Notes under the pieces: generated by a model | Database searches by the model: none | Seen by the model: the letters and a program-made list of their open reading frames with translations, nothing else | What the model was told of the DNA's origin: nothing | Program-made: the position numbers and the translations under genes | DNA from: an uncultured Collinsella sp. | GTDB taxonomy: Bacteria; Actinomycetota; Coriobacteriia; Coriobacteriales; Coriobacteriaceae | Assembly: GCA_958427355.1 (NCBI GenBank) | Contig: CAUACA010000008.1 | Span: forward strand, 1-64,000 | Length of the DNA stretch: 64,000 bases | Direction of reading: 5' to 3' | In this document: piece after piece, positions 1 through 5,938 of the stretch | Layout: every line of letters begins with the position of its first letter | How positions within the stretch are numbered: position 1 is the stretch's first letter

Positions 1-25
1 GCCCGTGGGTTATACCCTAAGAGCA

Positions 26-57
26 AACCACCCTTTTTAAGGGTGGTTCTGATTTTT
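26..57 (+). terminator. Intrinsic terminator of a gene left of the window
   Basis: AACCACCC (26-33) and GGGTGGTT (41-48) form a perfect 8-bp stem, and a T-rich stretch follows. It presumably ends a plus-strand transcript that starts before the window. Confidence 0.6.
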
Positions 58-98
58 GTCGATAAGTCAGCGGGTTTGGCGCCAACCAAGCTTCAGGT

Positions 99-240
99 TT
101 GTCTCGATCTGTAACACGAAGGGGCGGAAAACCGTTCTAGCGGTTACAGAATAAGACGTAAGCTGGGGCCTCTGCGAAACATCTCGATCTGTAACAGATA
201 GGGGAGAAAAATGTTCTCTAAATGTTATAGATCGAGACAA
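99..240. repeat. Two related palindromic repeats beginning TCTCGATCTGTAACA
   Basis: Copies begin near 101 and at 182 with the same 15-mer followed by a GGGG-G-AAAA stretch and GTTCT. In the second copy 182-196 pairs with 223-237 with one mismatch, giving a 15-bp stem. The first copy is more degenerate. No coding potential is evident. It is part of the gene-free first 720 bases. Confidence 0.6.
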
Positions 241-269
241 AGGCCGGAACGGTCCCAGTCATCCTGGTC

Positions 270-412
270 GAGCGTGGATTATCGGACGAACGAGCGTGGA
301 AAATCTCCCGCCTAGTGAATGAGCGTGGATAATCTCCCACTTTGGGCCCAGTGGCACGCCAAAAGTGGGAGATTATCCACGCTCGATTTCAAACGGGAGA
401 TAATCCACGCTC
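270..412. repeat. Cluster of five GAGCGTGGA..ATCTCCC repeats, two inverted
   Basis: Three direct copies start near 270, 292 and 321, and two inverted copies end near 384 and 412. The copy at 321-343 is perfectly complementary over 23 bp to 362-384, with an 18-base loop. The array lies about 220 bp upstream of the tRNA-tuf promoter. The spread of copies looks like a degenerate mobile or regulatory repeat rather than a terminator, because no T-run follows. Confidence 0.65.
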
Positions 413-594
413 GATTCTGTCTGGGAAGCCCGATCTCGACCTATATATAGGTGCAAATGAGTAGCTATCGAAGTAATCATTCTGCAGGCGCACTCCACTA
501 CGCCAAAGTGTTTCCTCGGGAAATGTCACTGCTATATGCAAATTCACCGTCCTTCATATCCAAACTCAGCAAAACCGCAGGTCAAAAGCATATA

Positions 595-616
595 GATACG
601 CCCGGCACCGTGTATC
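595..616 (+). promoter_or_regulatory. GATACGCCCG/CCGTGTAT upstream element, tRNA-tuf copy
   Basis: GATACGCCCG followed by CCGTGTAT is 13 bp upstream of the -35 box of the tRNA-tuf promoter. Near-identical elements occur upstream of rpsL (39836), rplC (57111) and rplB (58976). The two halves form an imperfect dyad. Function is unknown; binding by a regulator of translation genes is an inference. Confidence 0.5.
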
Positions 617-658
617 TAGAGGTTTTCGTTGACAGCCCCCAAGGTGGCATCGTATTAT
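617..658 (+). promoter_or_regulatory. Promoter of the tRNA(Tyr-Thr-Met)-tuf transcript
   Basis: TTGACA at 629-634 and TATTAT at 653-658 are separated by 18 bp, 62 bp before the tRNA-Tyr gene. The bases around the -35 box (GAGGTTTTCGTTGACAGC) recur almost unchanged upstream of rpmG at about 2448. An 87-codon open frame across this region (451-714) is judged spurious because the promoter lies inside it. Confidence 0.75.
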
Positions 659-720
659 CTTCTTCGTTCGCGGGGGCGGCGGTCCAAAAGACCAAAGGAC
701 CTGCGGATACTTGAACGATT

Positions 721-802
721 GGGAGTTTGCCCGAGTGGTTAATGGGGACGGGCTGTAAACCCGTTGGCTCTGCCTACATAGGTTCGAATCCTATAGCTCC
801 CA
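721..802 (+). tRNA. tRNA-Tyr (GUA anticodon)
   Basis: A 7-bp acceptor stem (GGGAGTT with AGCTCCC, including one G-U pair), a long variable arm typical of bacterial tRNA-Tyr, and a GTA anticodon in the loop CTGTAAA. The T-loop GGTTCGAATCC is standard. The 3' CCA is not fully encoded. First of three tRNAs in front of tuf, reminiscent of the tRNA-tufB arrangement in other bacteria. Confidence 0.95.
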
Positions 803-812
803 CCCGTCAAGT

Positions 813-888
813 GCCTGTATAGCTCAGTCGGTAGAGCACTTCGTTGGTAACGAAGAGGTCACCAGTTCAAGTCTGGTTGCAGGCTCCA
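813..888 (+). tRNA. tRNA-Thr (GGU anticodon)
   Basis: The acceptor arms GCCTGTA and TGCAGGC pair. The anticodon loop TTGGTAA carries GGT. The CCA end is encoded (886-888). It is 10 bases after tRNA-Tyr and 3 before tRNA-Met, so the three are presumably cut from one precursor. Confidence 0.95.
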
Positions 889-891
889 TCC

Positions 892-968
892 GGCGGTGTA
901 GCTCAGTTGGTTAGAGCACACGGTTCATACCCGTGGCGTCACTGGTTCGAATCCAGTCACCGCTACCA
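892..968 (+). tRNA. tRNA-Met (CAU anticodon), elongator type
   Basis: The acceptor arms GGCGGTG and CACCGCT pair with a terminal G-U. The anticodon loop TTCATAC carries CAT, and CCA is encoded. The paired first base and the absence of the three G-C anticodon-stem pairs of initiator tRNA favour the elongator; CAT can also be a lysidine-modified Ile tRNA, which cannot be excluded by eye. Confidence 0.85.
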
Positions 969-979
969 TAGGTAACACG

Positions 980-1010
980 GTGGCTTCTCAATAGTATGTT
1001 GAGAGGCCAC
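980..1010 (+). other. Hairpin between tRNA-Met and tuf
   Basis: GTGGC-TCTCAA and TTGAGAG-CCAC form a stem with a 7-base loop just after the CCA end of tRNA-Met. No T-run follows, so it is more likely an RNA processing or leader hairpin in the tRNA-tuf transcript than a terminator. Confidence 0.5.
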
Positions 1011-1064
1011 TATGGTATAAAGGCAAAGTCCCGTCCGGGGACGACCTGTTAAGAGGAGGGCTTT

Positions 1065-2255
1065 ATGGCCAAAGAGAAGTTTGAGCGCACTAAGCCGCAT
1101 GTTAACATCGGCACCATTGGTCACGTCGACCACGGCAAGACCACGCTGACCGCTGCCATCACCAAGGTTCTCTCCGAGACCGAGGGCTGCAAGGCTGACT
1201 TCACTGCGTTCGAGAACATCGACAAGGCTCCCGAGGAGCGCGAGCGCGGCATTACGATCTCCGTCTCCCACGTCGAGTACGAGACTGCTGCCCGTCACTA
1301 CGCTCACGTTGACTGCCCGGGCCACGCTGACTACGTCAAGAACATGATCTCCGGTGCTGCTCAGATGGACGGCGCTATCCTGGTCATCGCCGCTACCGAC
1401 GGCCCCATGGCTCAGACCCGCGAGCACATCCTGCTCGCCCGTCAGGTCGGCGTTCCCTACATCGTCGTCTTCCTGAACAAGTGCGACATGGTCGACGATG
1501 ACGAGCTCATCGACCTCGTCGAGATGGAGACCCGTGAGCTCCTCTCCGAGTACGATTTCCCCGGCGACGACATCCCCGTCATCCGTGGTTCCGCTCTGGG
1601 CGCTCTCGAGGGCGACGCCAAGTGGATGGACGCCATCCGCGAGCTCATGAAGGCTGTCGACGAGTACATCCCGACGCCTGCTCGTAACAACGACCTCCCC
1701 TTCCTGATGGCCGTTGAGGACGTTATGACCATCTCCGGCCGTGGTACCGTTGCTACCGGCCGTGTCGAGCGCGGTGAGCTCAAGCTCAACGAGCCCGTCG
1801 AGATCGTCGGCATCAAGGATACCCAGAACACCGTCGTTACCGGTATCGAGATGTTCCGTAAGTCCATGGACTTCTGCGAGGCTGGCGACAACGTCGGTCT
1901 GCTGCTCCGCGGCATCAAGCGCGAGGACATCGAGCGCGGCCAGGTTCTCTGCAAGCCCGGTTCGGTTACCCCGCACACCAAGTTCACCGGCGAGATCTAC
2001 GTTCTGACCAAGGAGGAGGGCGGCCGTCACACCCCGTTCTTCGATGGTTATCGTCCTCAGTTCTACTTCCGTACCACCGACGTTACCGGTACGGTCAAGC
2101 TCCCCGAGGGCACCGAGATGGCTATGCCTGGTGACCACATCACCATCGAGGGCGACCTCATCCACCCGATCGCCATGGAGGAGGGCCTGCGCTTCGCTAT
2201 CCGCGAGGGTGGCCACACCGTCGGTTCGGGCATCGTCTCCACGATCATTGAGTAA
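1065..2255 (+). CDS. tuf: Elongation factor Tu
   Basis: This 396-aa GTPase delivers aminoacyl-tRNA to the ribosomal A site. The full family length is present. G1 is GHVDHGKTT near residues 19-27, G2 has RGITI, G3 is DCPGH and G4 is NKCD. The start follows an AGAGGAGGG ribosome binding site. It is the last gene of a tRNA-tuf transcript and is not next to fusA (40925), unlike the classical str operon. A strong terminator lies 27 bp after the stop codon. Codon choice is extremely biased, as expected for one of the most abundant proteins. No second tuf is in the window. Confidence 0.98.
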   Translation: MAKEKFERTKPHVNIGTIGHVDHGKTTLTAAITKVLSETEGCKADFTAFENIDKAPEERERGITISVSHVEYETAARHYAHVDCPGHADYVKNMISGAAQMDGAILVIAATDGPMAQTREHILLARQVGVPYIVVFLNKCDMVDDDELIDLVEMETRELLSEYDFPGDDIPVIRGSALGALEGDAKWMDAIRELMKAVDEYIPTPARNNDLPFLMAVEDVMTISGRGTVATGRVERGELKLNEPVEIVGIKDTQNTVVTGIEMFRKSMDFCEAGDNVGLLLRGIKREDIERGQVLCKPGSVTPHTKFTGEIYVLTKEEGGRHTPFFDGYRPQFYFRTTDVTGTVKLPEGTEMAMPGDHITIEGDLIHPIAMEEGLRFAIREGGHTVGSGIVSTIIE

Positions 2256-2282
2256 ATTAGCTCTTTGATATAGCTGACTTAG

Positions 2283-2318
2283 AGAACCCGGCACTTATAG
2301 GGGTGCCGGGTTCTTTTC
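2283..2318 (+). terminator. Intrinsic terminator after tuf
   Basis: AGAACCCGGCAC (2283-2294) and GTGCCGGGTTCT (2303-2314) are a perfect 12-bp stem followed by TTT. It separates the tRNA-tuf unit from the rpmG unit. Confidence 0.9.
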
Positions 2319-2447
2319 TGCAATGGATATTGAGCCGTTGCTGGTGTCGAGAGGATCGATAATGGTCCTGGATGCACCGTCGATTAGATCTCGATGGCTT
2401 CATTGATGTGTTCCAAATATGAATGGATCCACCGAGAACCAATTGAC

Positions 2448-2489
2448 TCGAGGTTTTCATTGACAGCACTTACGTGGAGCTGATAAAGT
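2448..2489 (+). promoter_or_regulatory. Promoter of the rpmG-tRNA(Trp) unit
   Basis: TTGACA at 2460-2465 and TAAAGT at 2484-2489 have the same 18-bp spacing as the tRNA-tuf promoter. The flanking GAGGTTTTCATTGACAGC differs from the tRNA-tuf sequence in one base, so the two promoters are related by duplication or share an upstream factor site. Nothing else was recognised in 2319-2534. Confidence 0.65.
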
Positions 2490-2534
2490 AACAACTCGTG
2501 CCCGTACGGGGCGGAAATGAAAGGTTCAGGATAC

Positions 2535-2684
2535 ATGCGTACTCTAGTTACTCTTGCGTGCACTGAGTGCAAGCGCCGCAACTATACGACCACCAAGAAC
2601 AAGTCGACCATGCCTGATCGTATGGAGATCAAGAAGTATTGCCCCTGGTGCCGTCACCACACGCTGCACAAAGAGACTCGCTAG
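2535..2684 (+). CDS. rpmG: 50S ribosomal protein L33 (zinc-ribbon form)
   Basis: The 49-codon gene reads MRTLVTLACTECKRRNYTTT and ends with HHTLHKETR. It carries two CxxC pairs (CTEC near residue 9, CPWC near residue 37), the zinc-binding form of L33. Length is typical (49-55 aa). It sits between tuf and tRNA-Trp/secE, a conserved neighbourhood in many Gram-positive bacteria. No good Shine-Dalgarno is obvious; GGTTCAGG lies just upstream. Confidence 0.95.
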   Translation: MRTLVTLACTECKRRNYTTTKNKSTMPDRMEIKKYCPWCRHHTLHKETR

Positions 2685-2697
2685 TCTCTAGTCACAT

Positions 2698-2773
2698 ACG
2701 CCAGTAGTTCAATTGGTAGAGCATCGGTCTCCAAAACCGAGTGTTGAGGGTTCGAGTCCTTCCTGGCGTGCCA
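2698..2773 (+). tRNA. tRNA-Trp (CCA anticodon)
   Basis: The acceptor arms ACGCCAG and CTGGCGT pair perfectly. The anticodon loop CTCCAAA carries CCA. The discriminator G and the encoded CCA end at 2773. It lies 13 bp after rpmG and is probably co-transcribed with it. Confidence 0.96.
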
Positions 2774-2782
2774 GTCATTATT

Positions 2783-2814
2783 CCGTAAGCTCCCACTTGG
2801 GGGCTTACGGTTTA
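2783..2814 (+). terminator. Hairpin between tRNA-Trp and secE
   Basis: CCGTAAGC (2783-2790) and GCTTACGG (2803-2810) enclose a further CCC/GGG pairing, then TTTACT. The short T-run suggests a weak or partial terminator, so some transcripts may run into secE. Confidence 0.6.
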
Positions 2815-2849
2815 CTCATGTATAAGCGCATTGCGCGGAGGTAACCCAA

Positions 2850-3188
2850 ATGGCCAACAAGAAGAACAAGAAGAAGGCTCAGCAGCCGGCACCTGCCAAC
2901 AAAGCTGCCGCCAACTCCAAGGTTGAGGCCAAGAAGGCCGTTGCCAAGAAGAACGAGAAGGCTGCGAAGTCCAAGAAGAACGAGAAGCCTGGTTTCTTCG
3001 CCCGCACCAAGAAGTATTTCGCTTCGGTCAAGTCCGAGATGAAGCGTGTCACGTGGCCCGATAAGAAGGAGCTCGTGAACTACTCGGTTGTCGTTTGCGC
3101 TTCTCTGATCGTCGTCGGCGTCGTCATCGCTCTGCTCGATGCTGGCTTTGGCGAGGCTCTTGCTCTGTTCTCTGGATTGAGGGGCTAA
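2850..3188 (+). CDS. secE: Preprotein translocase subunit SecE
   Basis: This 112-aa protein stabilises SecY in the membrane translocon. A long lysine/alanine-rich cytosolic extension (residues 1-55) precedes the conserved amphipathic helix (SVKSEMKRVTWPDKKELVNY) and one membrane segment (about 80-100). The extension is longer than in minimal SecE proteins (about 60 aa), as is common in actinobacteria. The start follows GCGGAGGTAA. The stop is 3 bases before nusG, so the two are co-transcribed. Confidence 0.95.
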   Translation: MANKKNKKKAQQPAPANKAAANSKVEAKKAVAKKNEKAAKSKKNEKPGFFARTKKYFASVKSEMKRVTWPDKKELVNYSVVVCASLIVVGVVIALLDAGFGEALALFSGLRG

Positions 3189-3191
3189 ACC

Positions 3192-3728
3192 ATGTCTAAG
3201 CGTTGGTACGTCGTTCACACTTACTCTGGATACGAGAACCGCGTTAAGTCCGATCTCGAGCATCGCATCGAGACTATGGGCATGCAGGACCGTATCTTTG
3301 ATATCGAGATTCCTATGGAGCGCGTCACCGAGATCAAAGAGGGTGGCAAGCGCGAGACCAAGGATTCCAAGATCTTCCCGGGTTATGTCTTGGTCCGCAT
3401 GGAGATGGATGACGATGCTTGGACGTGTGTTCGCAACACGCCCGGCGTCACCGGTTTCCTGGGCGGCAACGGTAAGCCCGCACCGCTTTCCCGCGACGAG
3501 TACAACAAGATGACTCGTCGTCCCGGTAAGGGCGATTCGCCCAAGCGCACCTCGGTTGATATTCAGGTCGGCACGTCCGTCCGCGTCACCGATGGCCCGC
3601 TTACCGACTTTGATGGCAAGGTGTCCGAGGTTAACACCGAGGCTGGCAAGCTCAAGGTCACGCTGATGATCTTTGGCCGCGAGACGCCGGTTGAGCTTGA
3701 CTTTAACCAGGTCGCTGTCATCGCTTAA
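3192..3728 (+). CDS. nusG: Transcription termination/antitermination protein NusG
   Basis: This 178-aa protein binds RNA polymerase and couples transcription to translation or Rho. The N-terminal NGN domain starts WYVVHTYSGYENRVKSDLEHR, and FPGYVLVRM lies near residue 60. The C-terminal KOW domain has VGTSVRVTDGPLTDFDGKVSEVN (about 122-145). Length and domain order are normal, with no actinobacterial N-terminal extension. It follows secE after 3 bases and precedes rplK by about 120 bp. Confidence 0.97.
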   Translation: MSKRWYVVHTYSGYENRVKSDLEHRIETMGMQDRIFDIEIPMERVTEIKEGGKRETKDSKIFPGYVLVRMEMDDDAWTCVRNTPGVTGFLGGNGKPAPLSRDEYNKMTRRPGKGDSPKRTSVDIQVGTSVRVTDGPLTDFDGKVSEVNTEAGKLKVTLMIFGRETPVELDFNQVAVIA

Positions 3729-3848
3729 GTTTTCGTCCGTTCGCGCGAGCGTGCTTCTTCTGTGACTGCTCATCTCAGGAGTGCTTCTAACACGTGCGTG
3801 CTTACGATATAGCAAGTACTTCACACTCGTGATTCGAAAGGAATGACC

Positions 3849-4277
3849 ATGGCTGAGAAGAAGGTTGCCAACGTCATTAAGCTCCAGATTCCTGCTGGTG
3901 CAGCTAACCCCGCTCCTCCCGTCGGCCCCGCCCTGGGCGCTGCTGGCGTGAACATCATGCAGTTCTGCCAGGCCTTTAACGCCGAGACGCAGGACAAGAA
4001 GGGCGACATCATCCCCGTTGAGATCTCTGTCTACGAGGATAAGTCCTTCTCCTTCATCACCAAGACCCCGCCGGCGGCTCACCTCATCAAGAAGGAGCTG
4101 AACCTCAAGTCTGGTTCCGCTAAGCCCCAGGCCGACAAGGTTGGTCAGCTCTCCCAGGAGCAGCTCACTAAGATCGCCGAGATCAAGATGCCGGACCTCA
4201 ATGCCAACGACATTGACGCCGCCAAGAAGATCATCGCCGGTACCGCCCGTTCCATGGGCGTCACCATCGCTGAGTAG
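3849..4277 (+). CDS. rplK: 50S ribosomal protein L11
   Basis: This 142-aa protein forms the GTPase-associated stalk base on 23S rRNA. It starts MAEKKVANVIKLQIPAGAANPAPPVGPALG, the conserved N-terminal proline-rich signature. An ATG six bases earlier (3843) abuts the AAAGGA ribosome binding site with no spacing, so 3849 is the better start. The C-terminal rRNA-binding domain ends KKIIAGTARSMGVTIAE. It precedes rplA by about 110 bp. Confidence 0.97.
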   Translation: MAEKKVANVIKLQIPAGAANPAPPVGPALGAAGVNIMQFCQAFNAETQDKKGDIIPVEISVYEDKSFSFITKTPPAAHLIKKELNLKSGSAKPQADKVGQLSQEQLTKIAEIKMPDLNANDIDAAKKIIAGTARSMGVTIAE

Positions 4278-4394
4278 CGATTTCTTATGGTAACGACGGG
4301 TGCTCCGACCGGGGTGCCCGTTAAATGTGTGCAATAGGGCACACGATACGATGTGGGAGGGCTCACGCCCGTTTAACCACAGGAGGTAATGCAC

Positions 4395-5102
4395 ATGGCT
4401 AAGCATGGTAAGAGCTATAACGCCGCTGCCGAGAAGATCGACCGCGCCACGCTCTACACCCCCCTTCAGGCTGCCAAGCTCATCAAGGAGCTCGACACCG
4501 CCAAGTTCGACGAGACCGTCGAGGCCCACTTCCGTCTGGGCATCGATACTCGTAAGGCTGACCAGAACATCCGTGGTTCCATCTCCCTGCCCCACGGCAC
4601 CGGCAAGACCGTTCGTGTTGCCGTCTTCGCCGAGGGCGAGAAGGCCCGCGAGGCCGAGGCTGCCGGCGCCGACATCATCGGTTCCGACGAGCTCGTCGCC
4701 CAGATTCAGAAGGGCGAGATCAACTTCGACGCCGCTATCGCTACGCCGAACATGATGGCCAAGGTTGGCCGCATCGGTAAGATCCTTGGTCCCCGTGGCC
4801 TCATGCCGAACCCCAAGCTCGGCACTGTGACCATGGACGTCGCCAAGATGGTCTCCGAGCTCAAGGCTGGCCGCGTTGAGTACCGCGCCGACCGCTACGG
4901 CATCTGCCACGTGCCCCTGGGCAAGAAGTCCTTCTCTGAGCAGCAGCTCGTCGAGAACTACGCTGCCCTGTACACCGAGATCCTGCGCGTCAAGCCCTCT
5001 TCTGCTAAGGGCAAGTACGTCAAGTCCATCTCCGTGTCTTCCACCATGGGTCCTGGCGTCAAGGTCGATCCCGCTGTCCAGCGTGACTTCCTGGCTGAGT
5101 AA
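4395..5102 (+). CDS. rplA: 50S ribosomal protein L1
   Basis: This 235-aa protein forms the L1 stalk that handles E-site tRNA. The start MAKHGKSYNAA is set 8 bases from the AGGAGG at 4381-4386; an upstream in-frame ATG (4389) is only 2 bases from it. The family signature GPRGLMPNPKLGTVT lies near residue 135. In other bacteria L1 represses the L11-L1 mRNA; the roughly 110-base rplK-rplA spacer could hold such a site, but none was recognised. A strong terminator follows. Confidence 0.97.
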   Translation: MAKHGKSYNAAAEKIDRATLYTPLQAAKLIKELDTAKFDETVEAHFRLGIDTRKADQNIRGSISLPHGTGKTVRVAVFAEGEKAREAEAAGADIIGSDELVAQIQKGEINFDAAIATPNMMAKVGRIGKILGPRGLMPNPKLGTVTMDVAKMVSELKAGRVEYRADRYGICHVPLGKKSFSEQQLVENYAALYTEILRVKPSSAKGKYVKSISVSSTMGPGVKVDPAVQRDFLAE

Positions 5103-5140
5103 CTGCTAGTTACCGCCTGAGCAAAGCAAGCATTGCTAAA

Positions 5141-5179
5141 GAAACCCGGTTCTGCCCTGCGCAGGACCGGGTTTCTTGC
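5141..5179 (+). terminator. Intrinsic terminator after rplA
   Basis: GAAACCCGGTTCTGC (5141-5155) pairs with GCAGGACCGGGTTTC (5161-5175) with one mismatch and a 5-base loop. It ends the secE-nusG-rplK-rplA block; the next gene is on the opposite strand. Confidence 0.9.
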
Positions 5180-5190
5180 TATCGCGTCAA

Positions 5191-5229
5191 AACCACCTCA
5201 AAGGGGACAGTGTCCTCTTTGAGGTGGTT
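5191..5229. repeat. Small 3'-end palindrome, copy 1
   Basis: A nearly perfect 19-bp inverted repeat, AACCACCTCAAAGGGGACA against TGTCCTCTTTGAGGTGGTT, with a one-base centre. The stop codon of the minus-strand phosphoesterase gene (5228-5230) overlaps its arm. It belongs to the family also at 7907, 10929, 10984, 37622 and 39573. Confidence 0.7.
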
Positions 5230-5938
5230 ACCAGGGTGTTCTGGCGGTTGAGGACTCGATGGCATCGTGGCGTTTGAGCTCGCGGCGCATGGTCTGTGAG
5301 TTGAGCCAAGCTGCTTGCCAGCCGCGGATGGGGTAGTGCGTCTGGTCGAGCTCAAACTGCGTATAGCCGCAGGCGTTGATGATCGTCGTTCCACACACAT
5401 GCTGACGCTTGCGCTGAAAATCGCAACCGTAGCTTTGGTGCACATGCCCGTGCACCATGTAGTCGGGATTCCAGGATTCGAGTGCTGTGTTAAAGCACTC
5501 GAATCCTCGATGCGGCAGATCGTCCAGATCACCCATACCGGCGGCGGGTGCATGGGTAAGCAGAATGTCGCACCCGCCGACCATCCTAACCTTACGCGAC
5601 AGCTTACGCATGCGCTTGGACATCTCGCGTTCGGTGTACATGTTGGCGCCGTCGCGATAACGCATGGACCCGCCAAGGCCCGCAATGCGAATCCCTCGGT
5701 ACGTGTACACGCTGTCCTCTACGCAGATACATCCACCCGGTGCATGACGTGTGTAGCGGTCATCGTGATTGCCGCGCACGTAGATGAGCGGTTTGTTGAT
5801 GACCGTAACCAAAAACTCAAGATAGTCCGGGTCCAGATCGCCGGCGGACAAAATCAGGTCGACTCCCTCAAAGCGTTCCTTGCGAAAGCACTCCCAAAGG
5901 CATCGTTCTTCGGTATCGGCTATGGCAAGGATTTTCAT
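5228..5938 (-). CDS. Metallophosphoesterase family protein
   Basis: A 236-aa calcineurin-like phosphoesterase, probably cytosolic. The metal-site blocks are in order: MKILAIADTE (1-10), SAGDLDPDY (about 31-39), VRGNHDDRY, LLTHAPAAG and VHGHVH. In the first block the usual DxH is DTE, so the metal-1 histidine is replaced by glutamate, which is unusual. Its start overlaps the stop of the upstream BMP-domain gene in an ATGA quartet (5935-5938), implying translational coupling. Substrate is unknown; phosphodiesters or nucleotides are possible. No signal peptide. Confidence 0.85.
   Translation of the reverse strand: MKILAIADTEERCLWECFRKERFEGVDLILSAGDLDPDYLEFLVTVINKPLIYVRGNHDDRYTRHAPGGCICVEDSVYTYRGIRIAGLGGSMRYRDGANMYTEREMSKRMRKLSRKVRMVGGCDILLTHAPAAGMGDLDDLPHRGFECFNTALESWNPDYMVHGHVHQSYGCDFQRKRQHVCGTTIINACGYTQFELDQTHYPIRGWQAAWLNSQTMRRELKRHDAIESSTARTPW

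Noticed and set aside
451..714. 87-codon open frame upstream of tRNA-Tyr
   Set aside because: It contains the tRNA-tuf promoter and a shared upstream element, lacks a ribosome binding site and resembles no family.
1065..2255. rRNA operon or prophage in the window
   Set aside because: No 16S/23S sequence and no phage structural or integrase genes were found; the tRNA genes belong to the tuf transcript.
2805..4910. 701-codon antisense frame over secE-nusG-rplK-rplA
   Set aside because: Antisense to four certain genes; composition is the mirror of ribosomal-gene codon bias.
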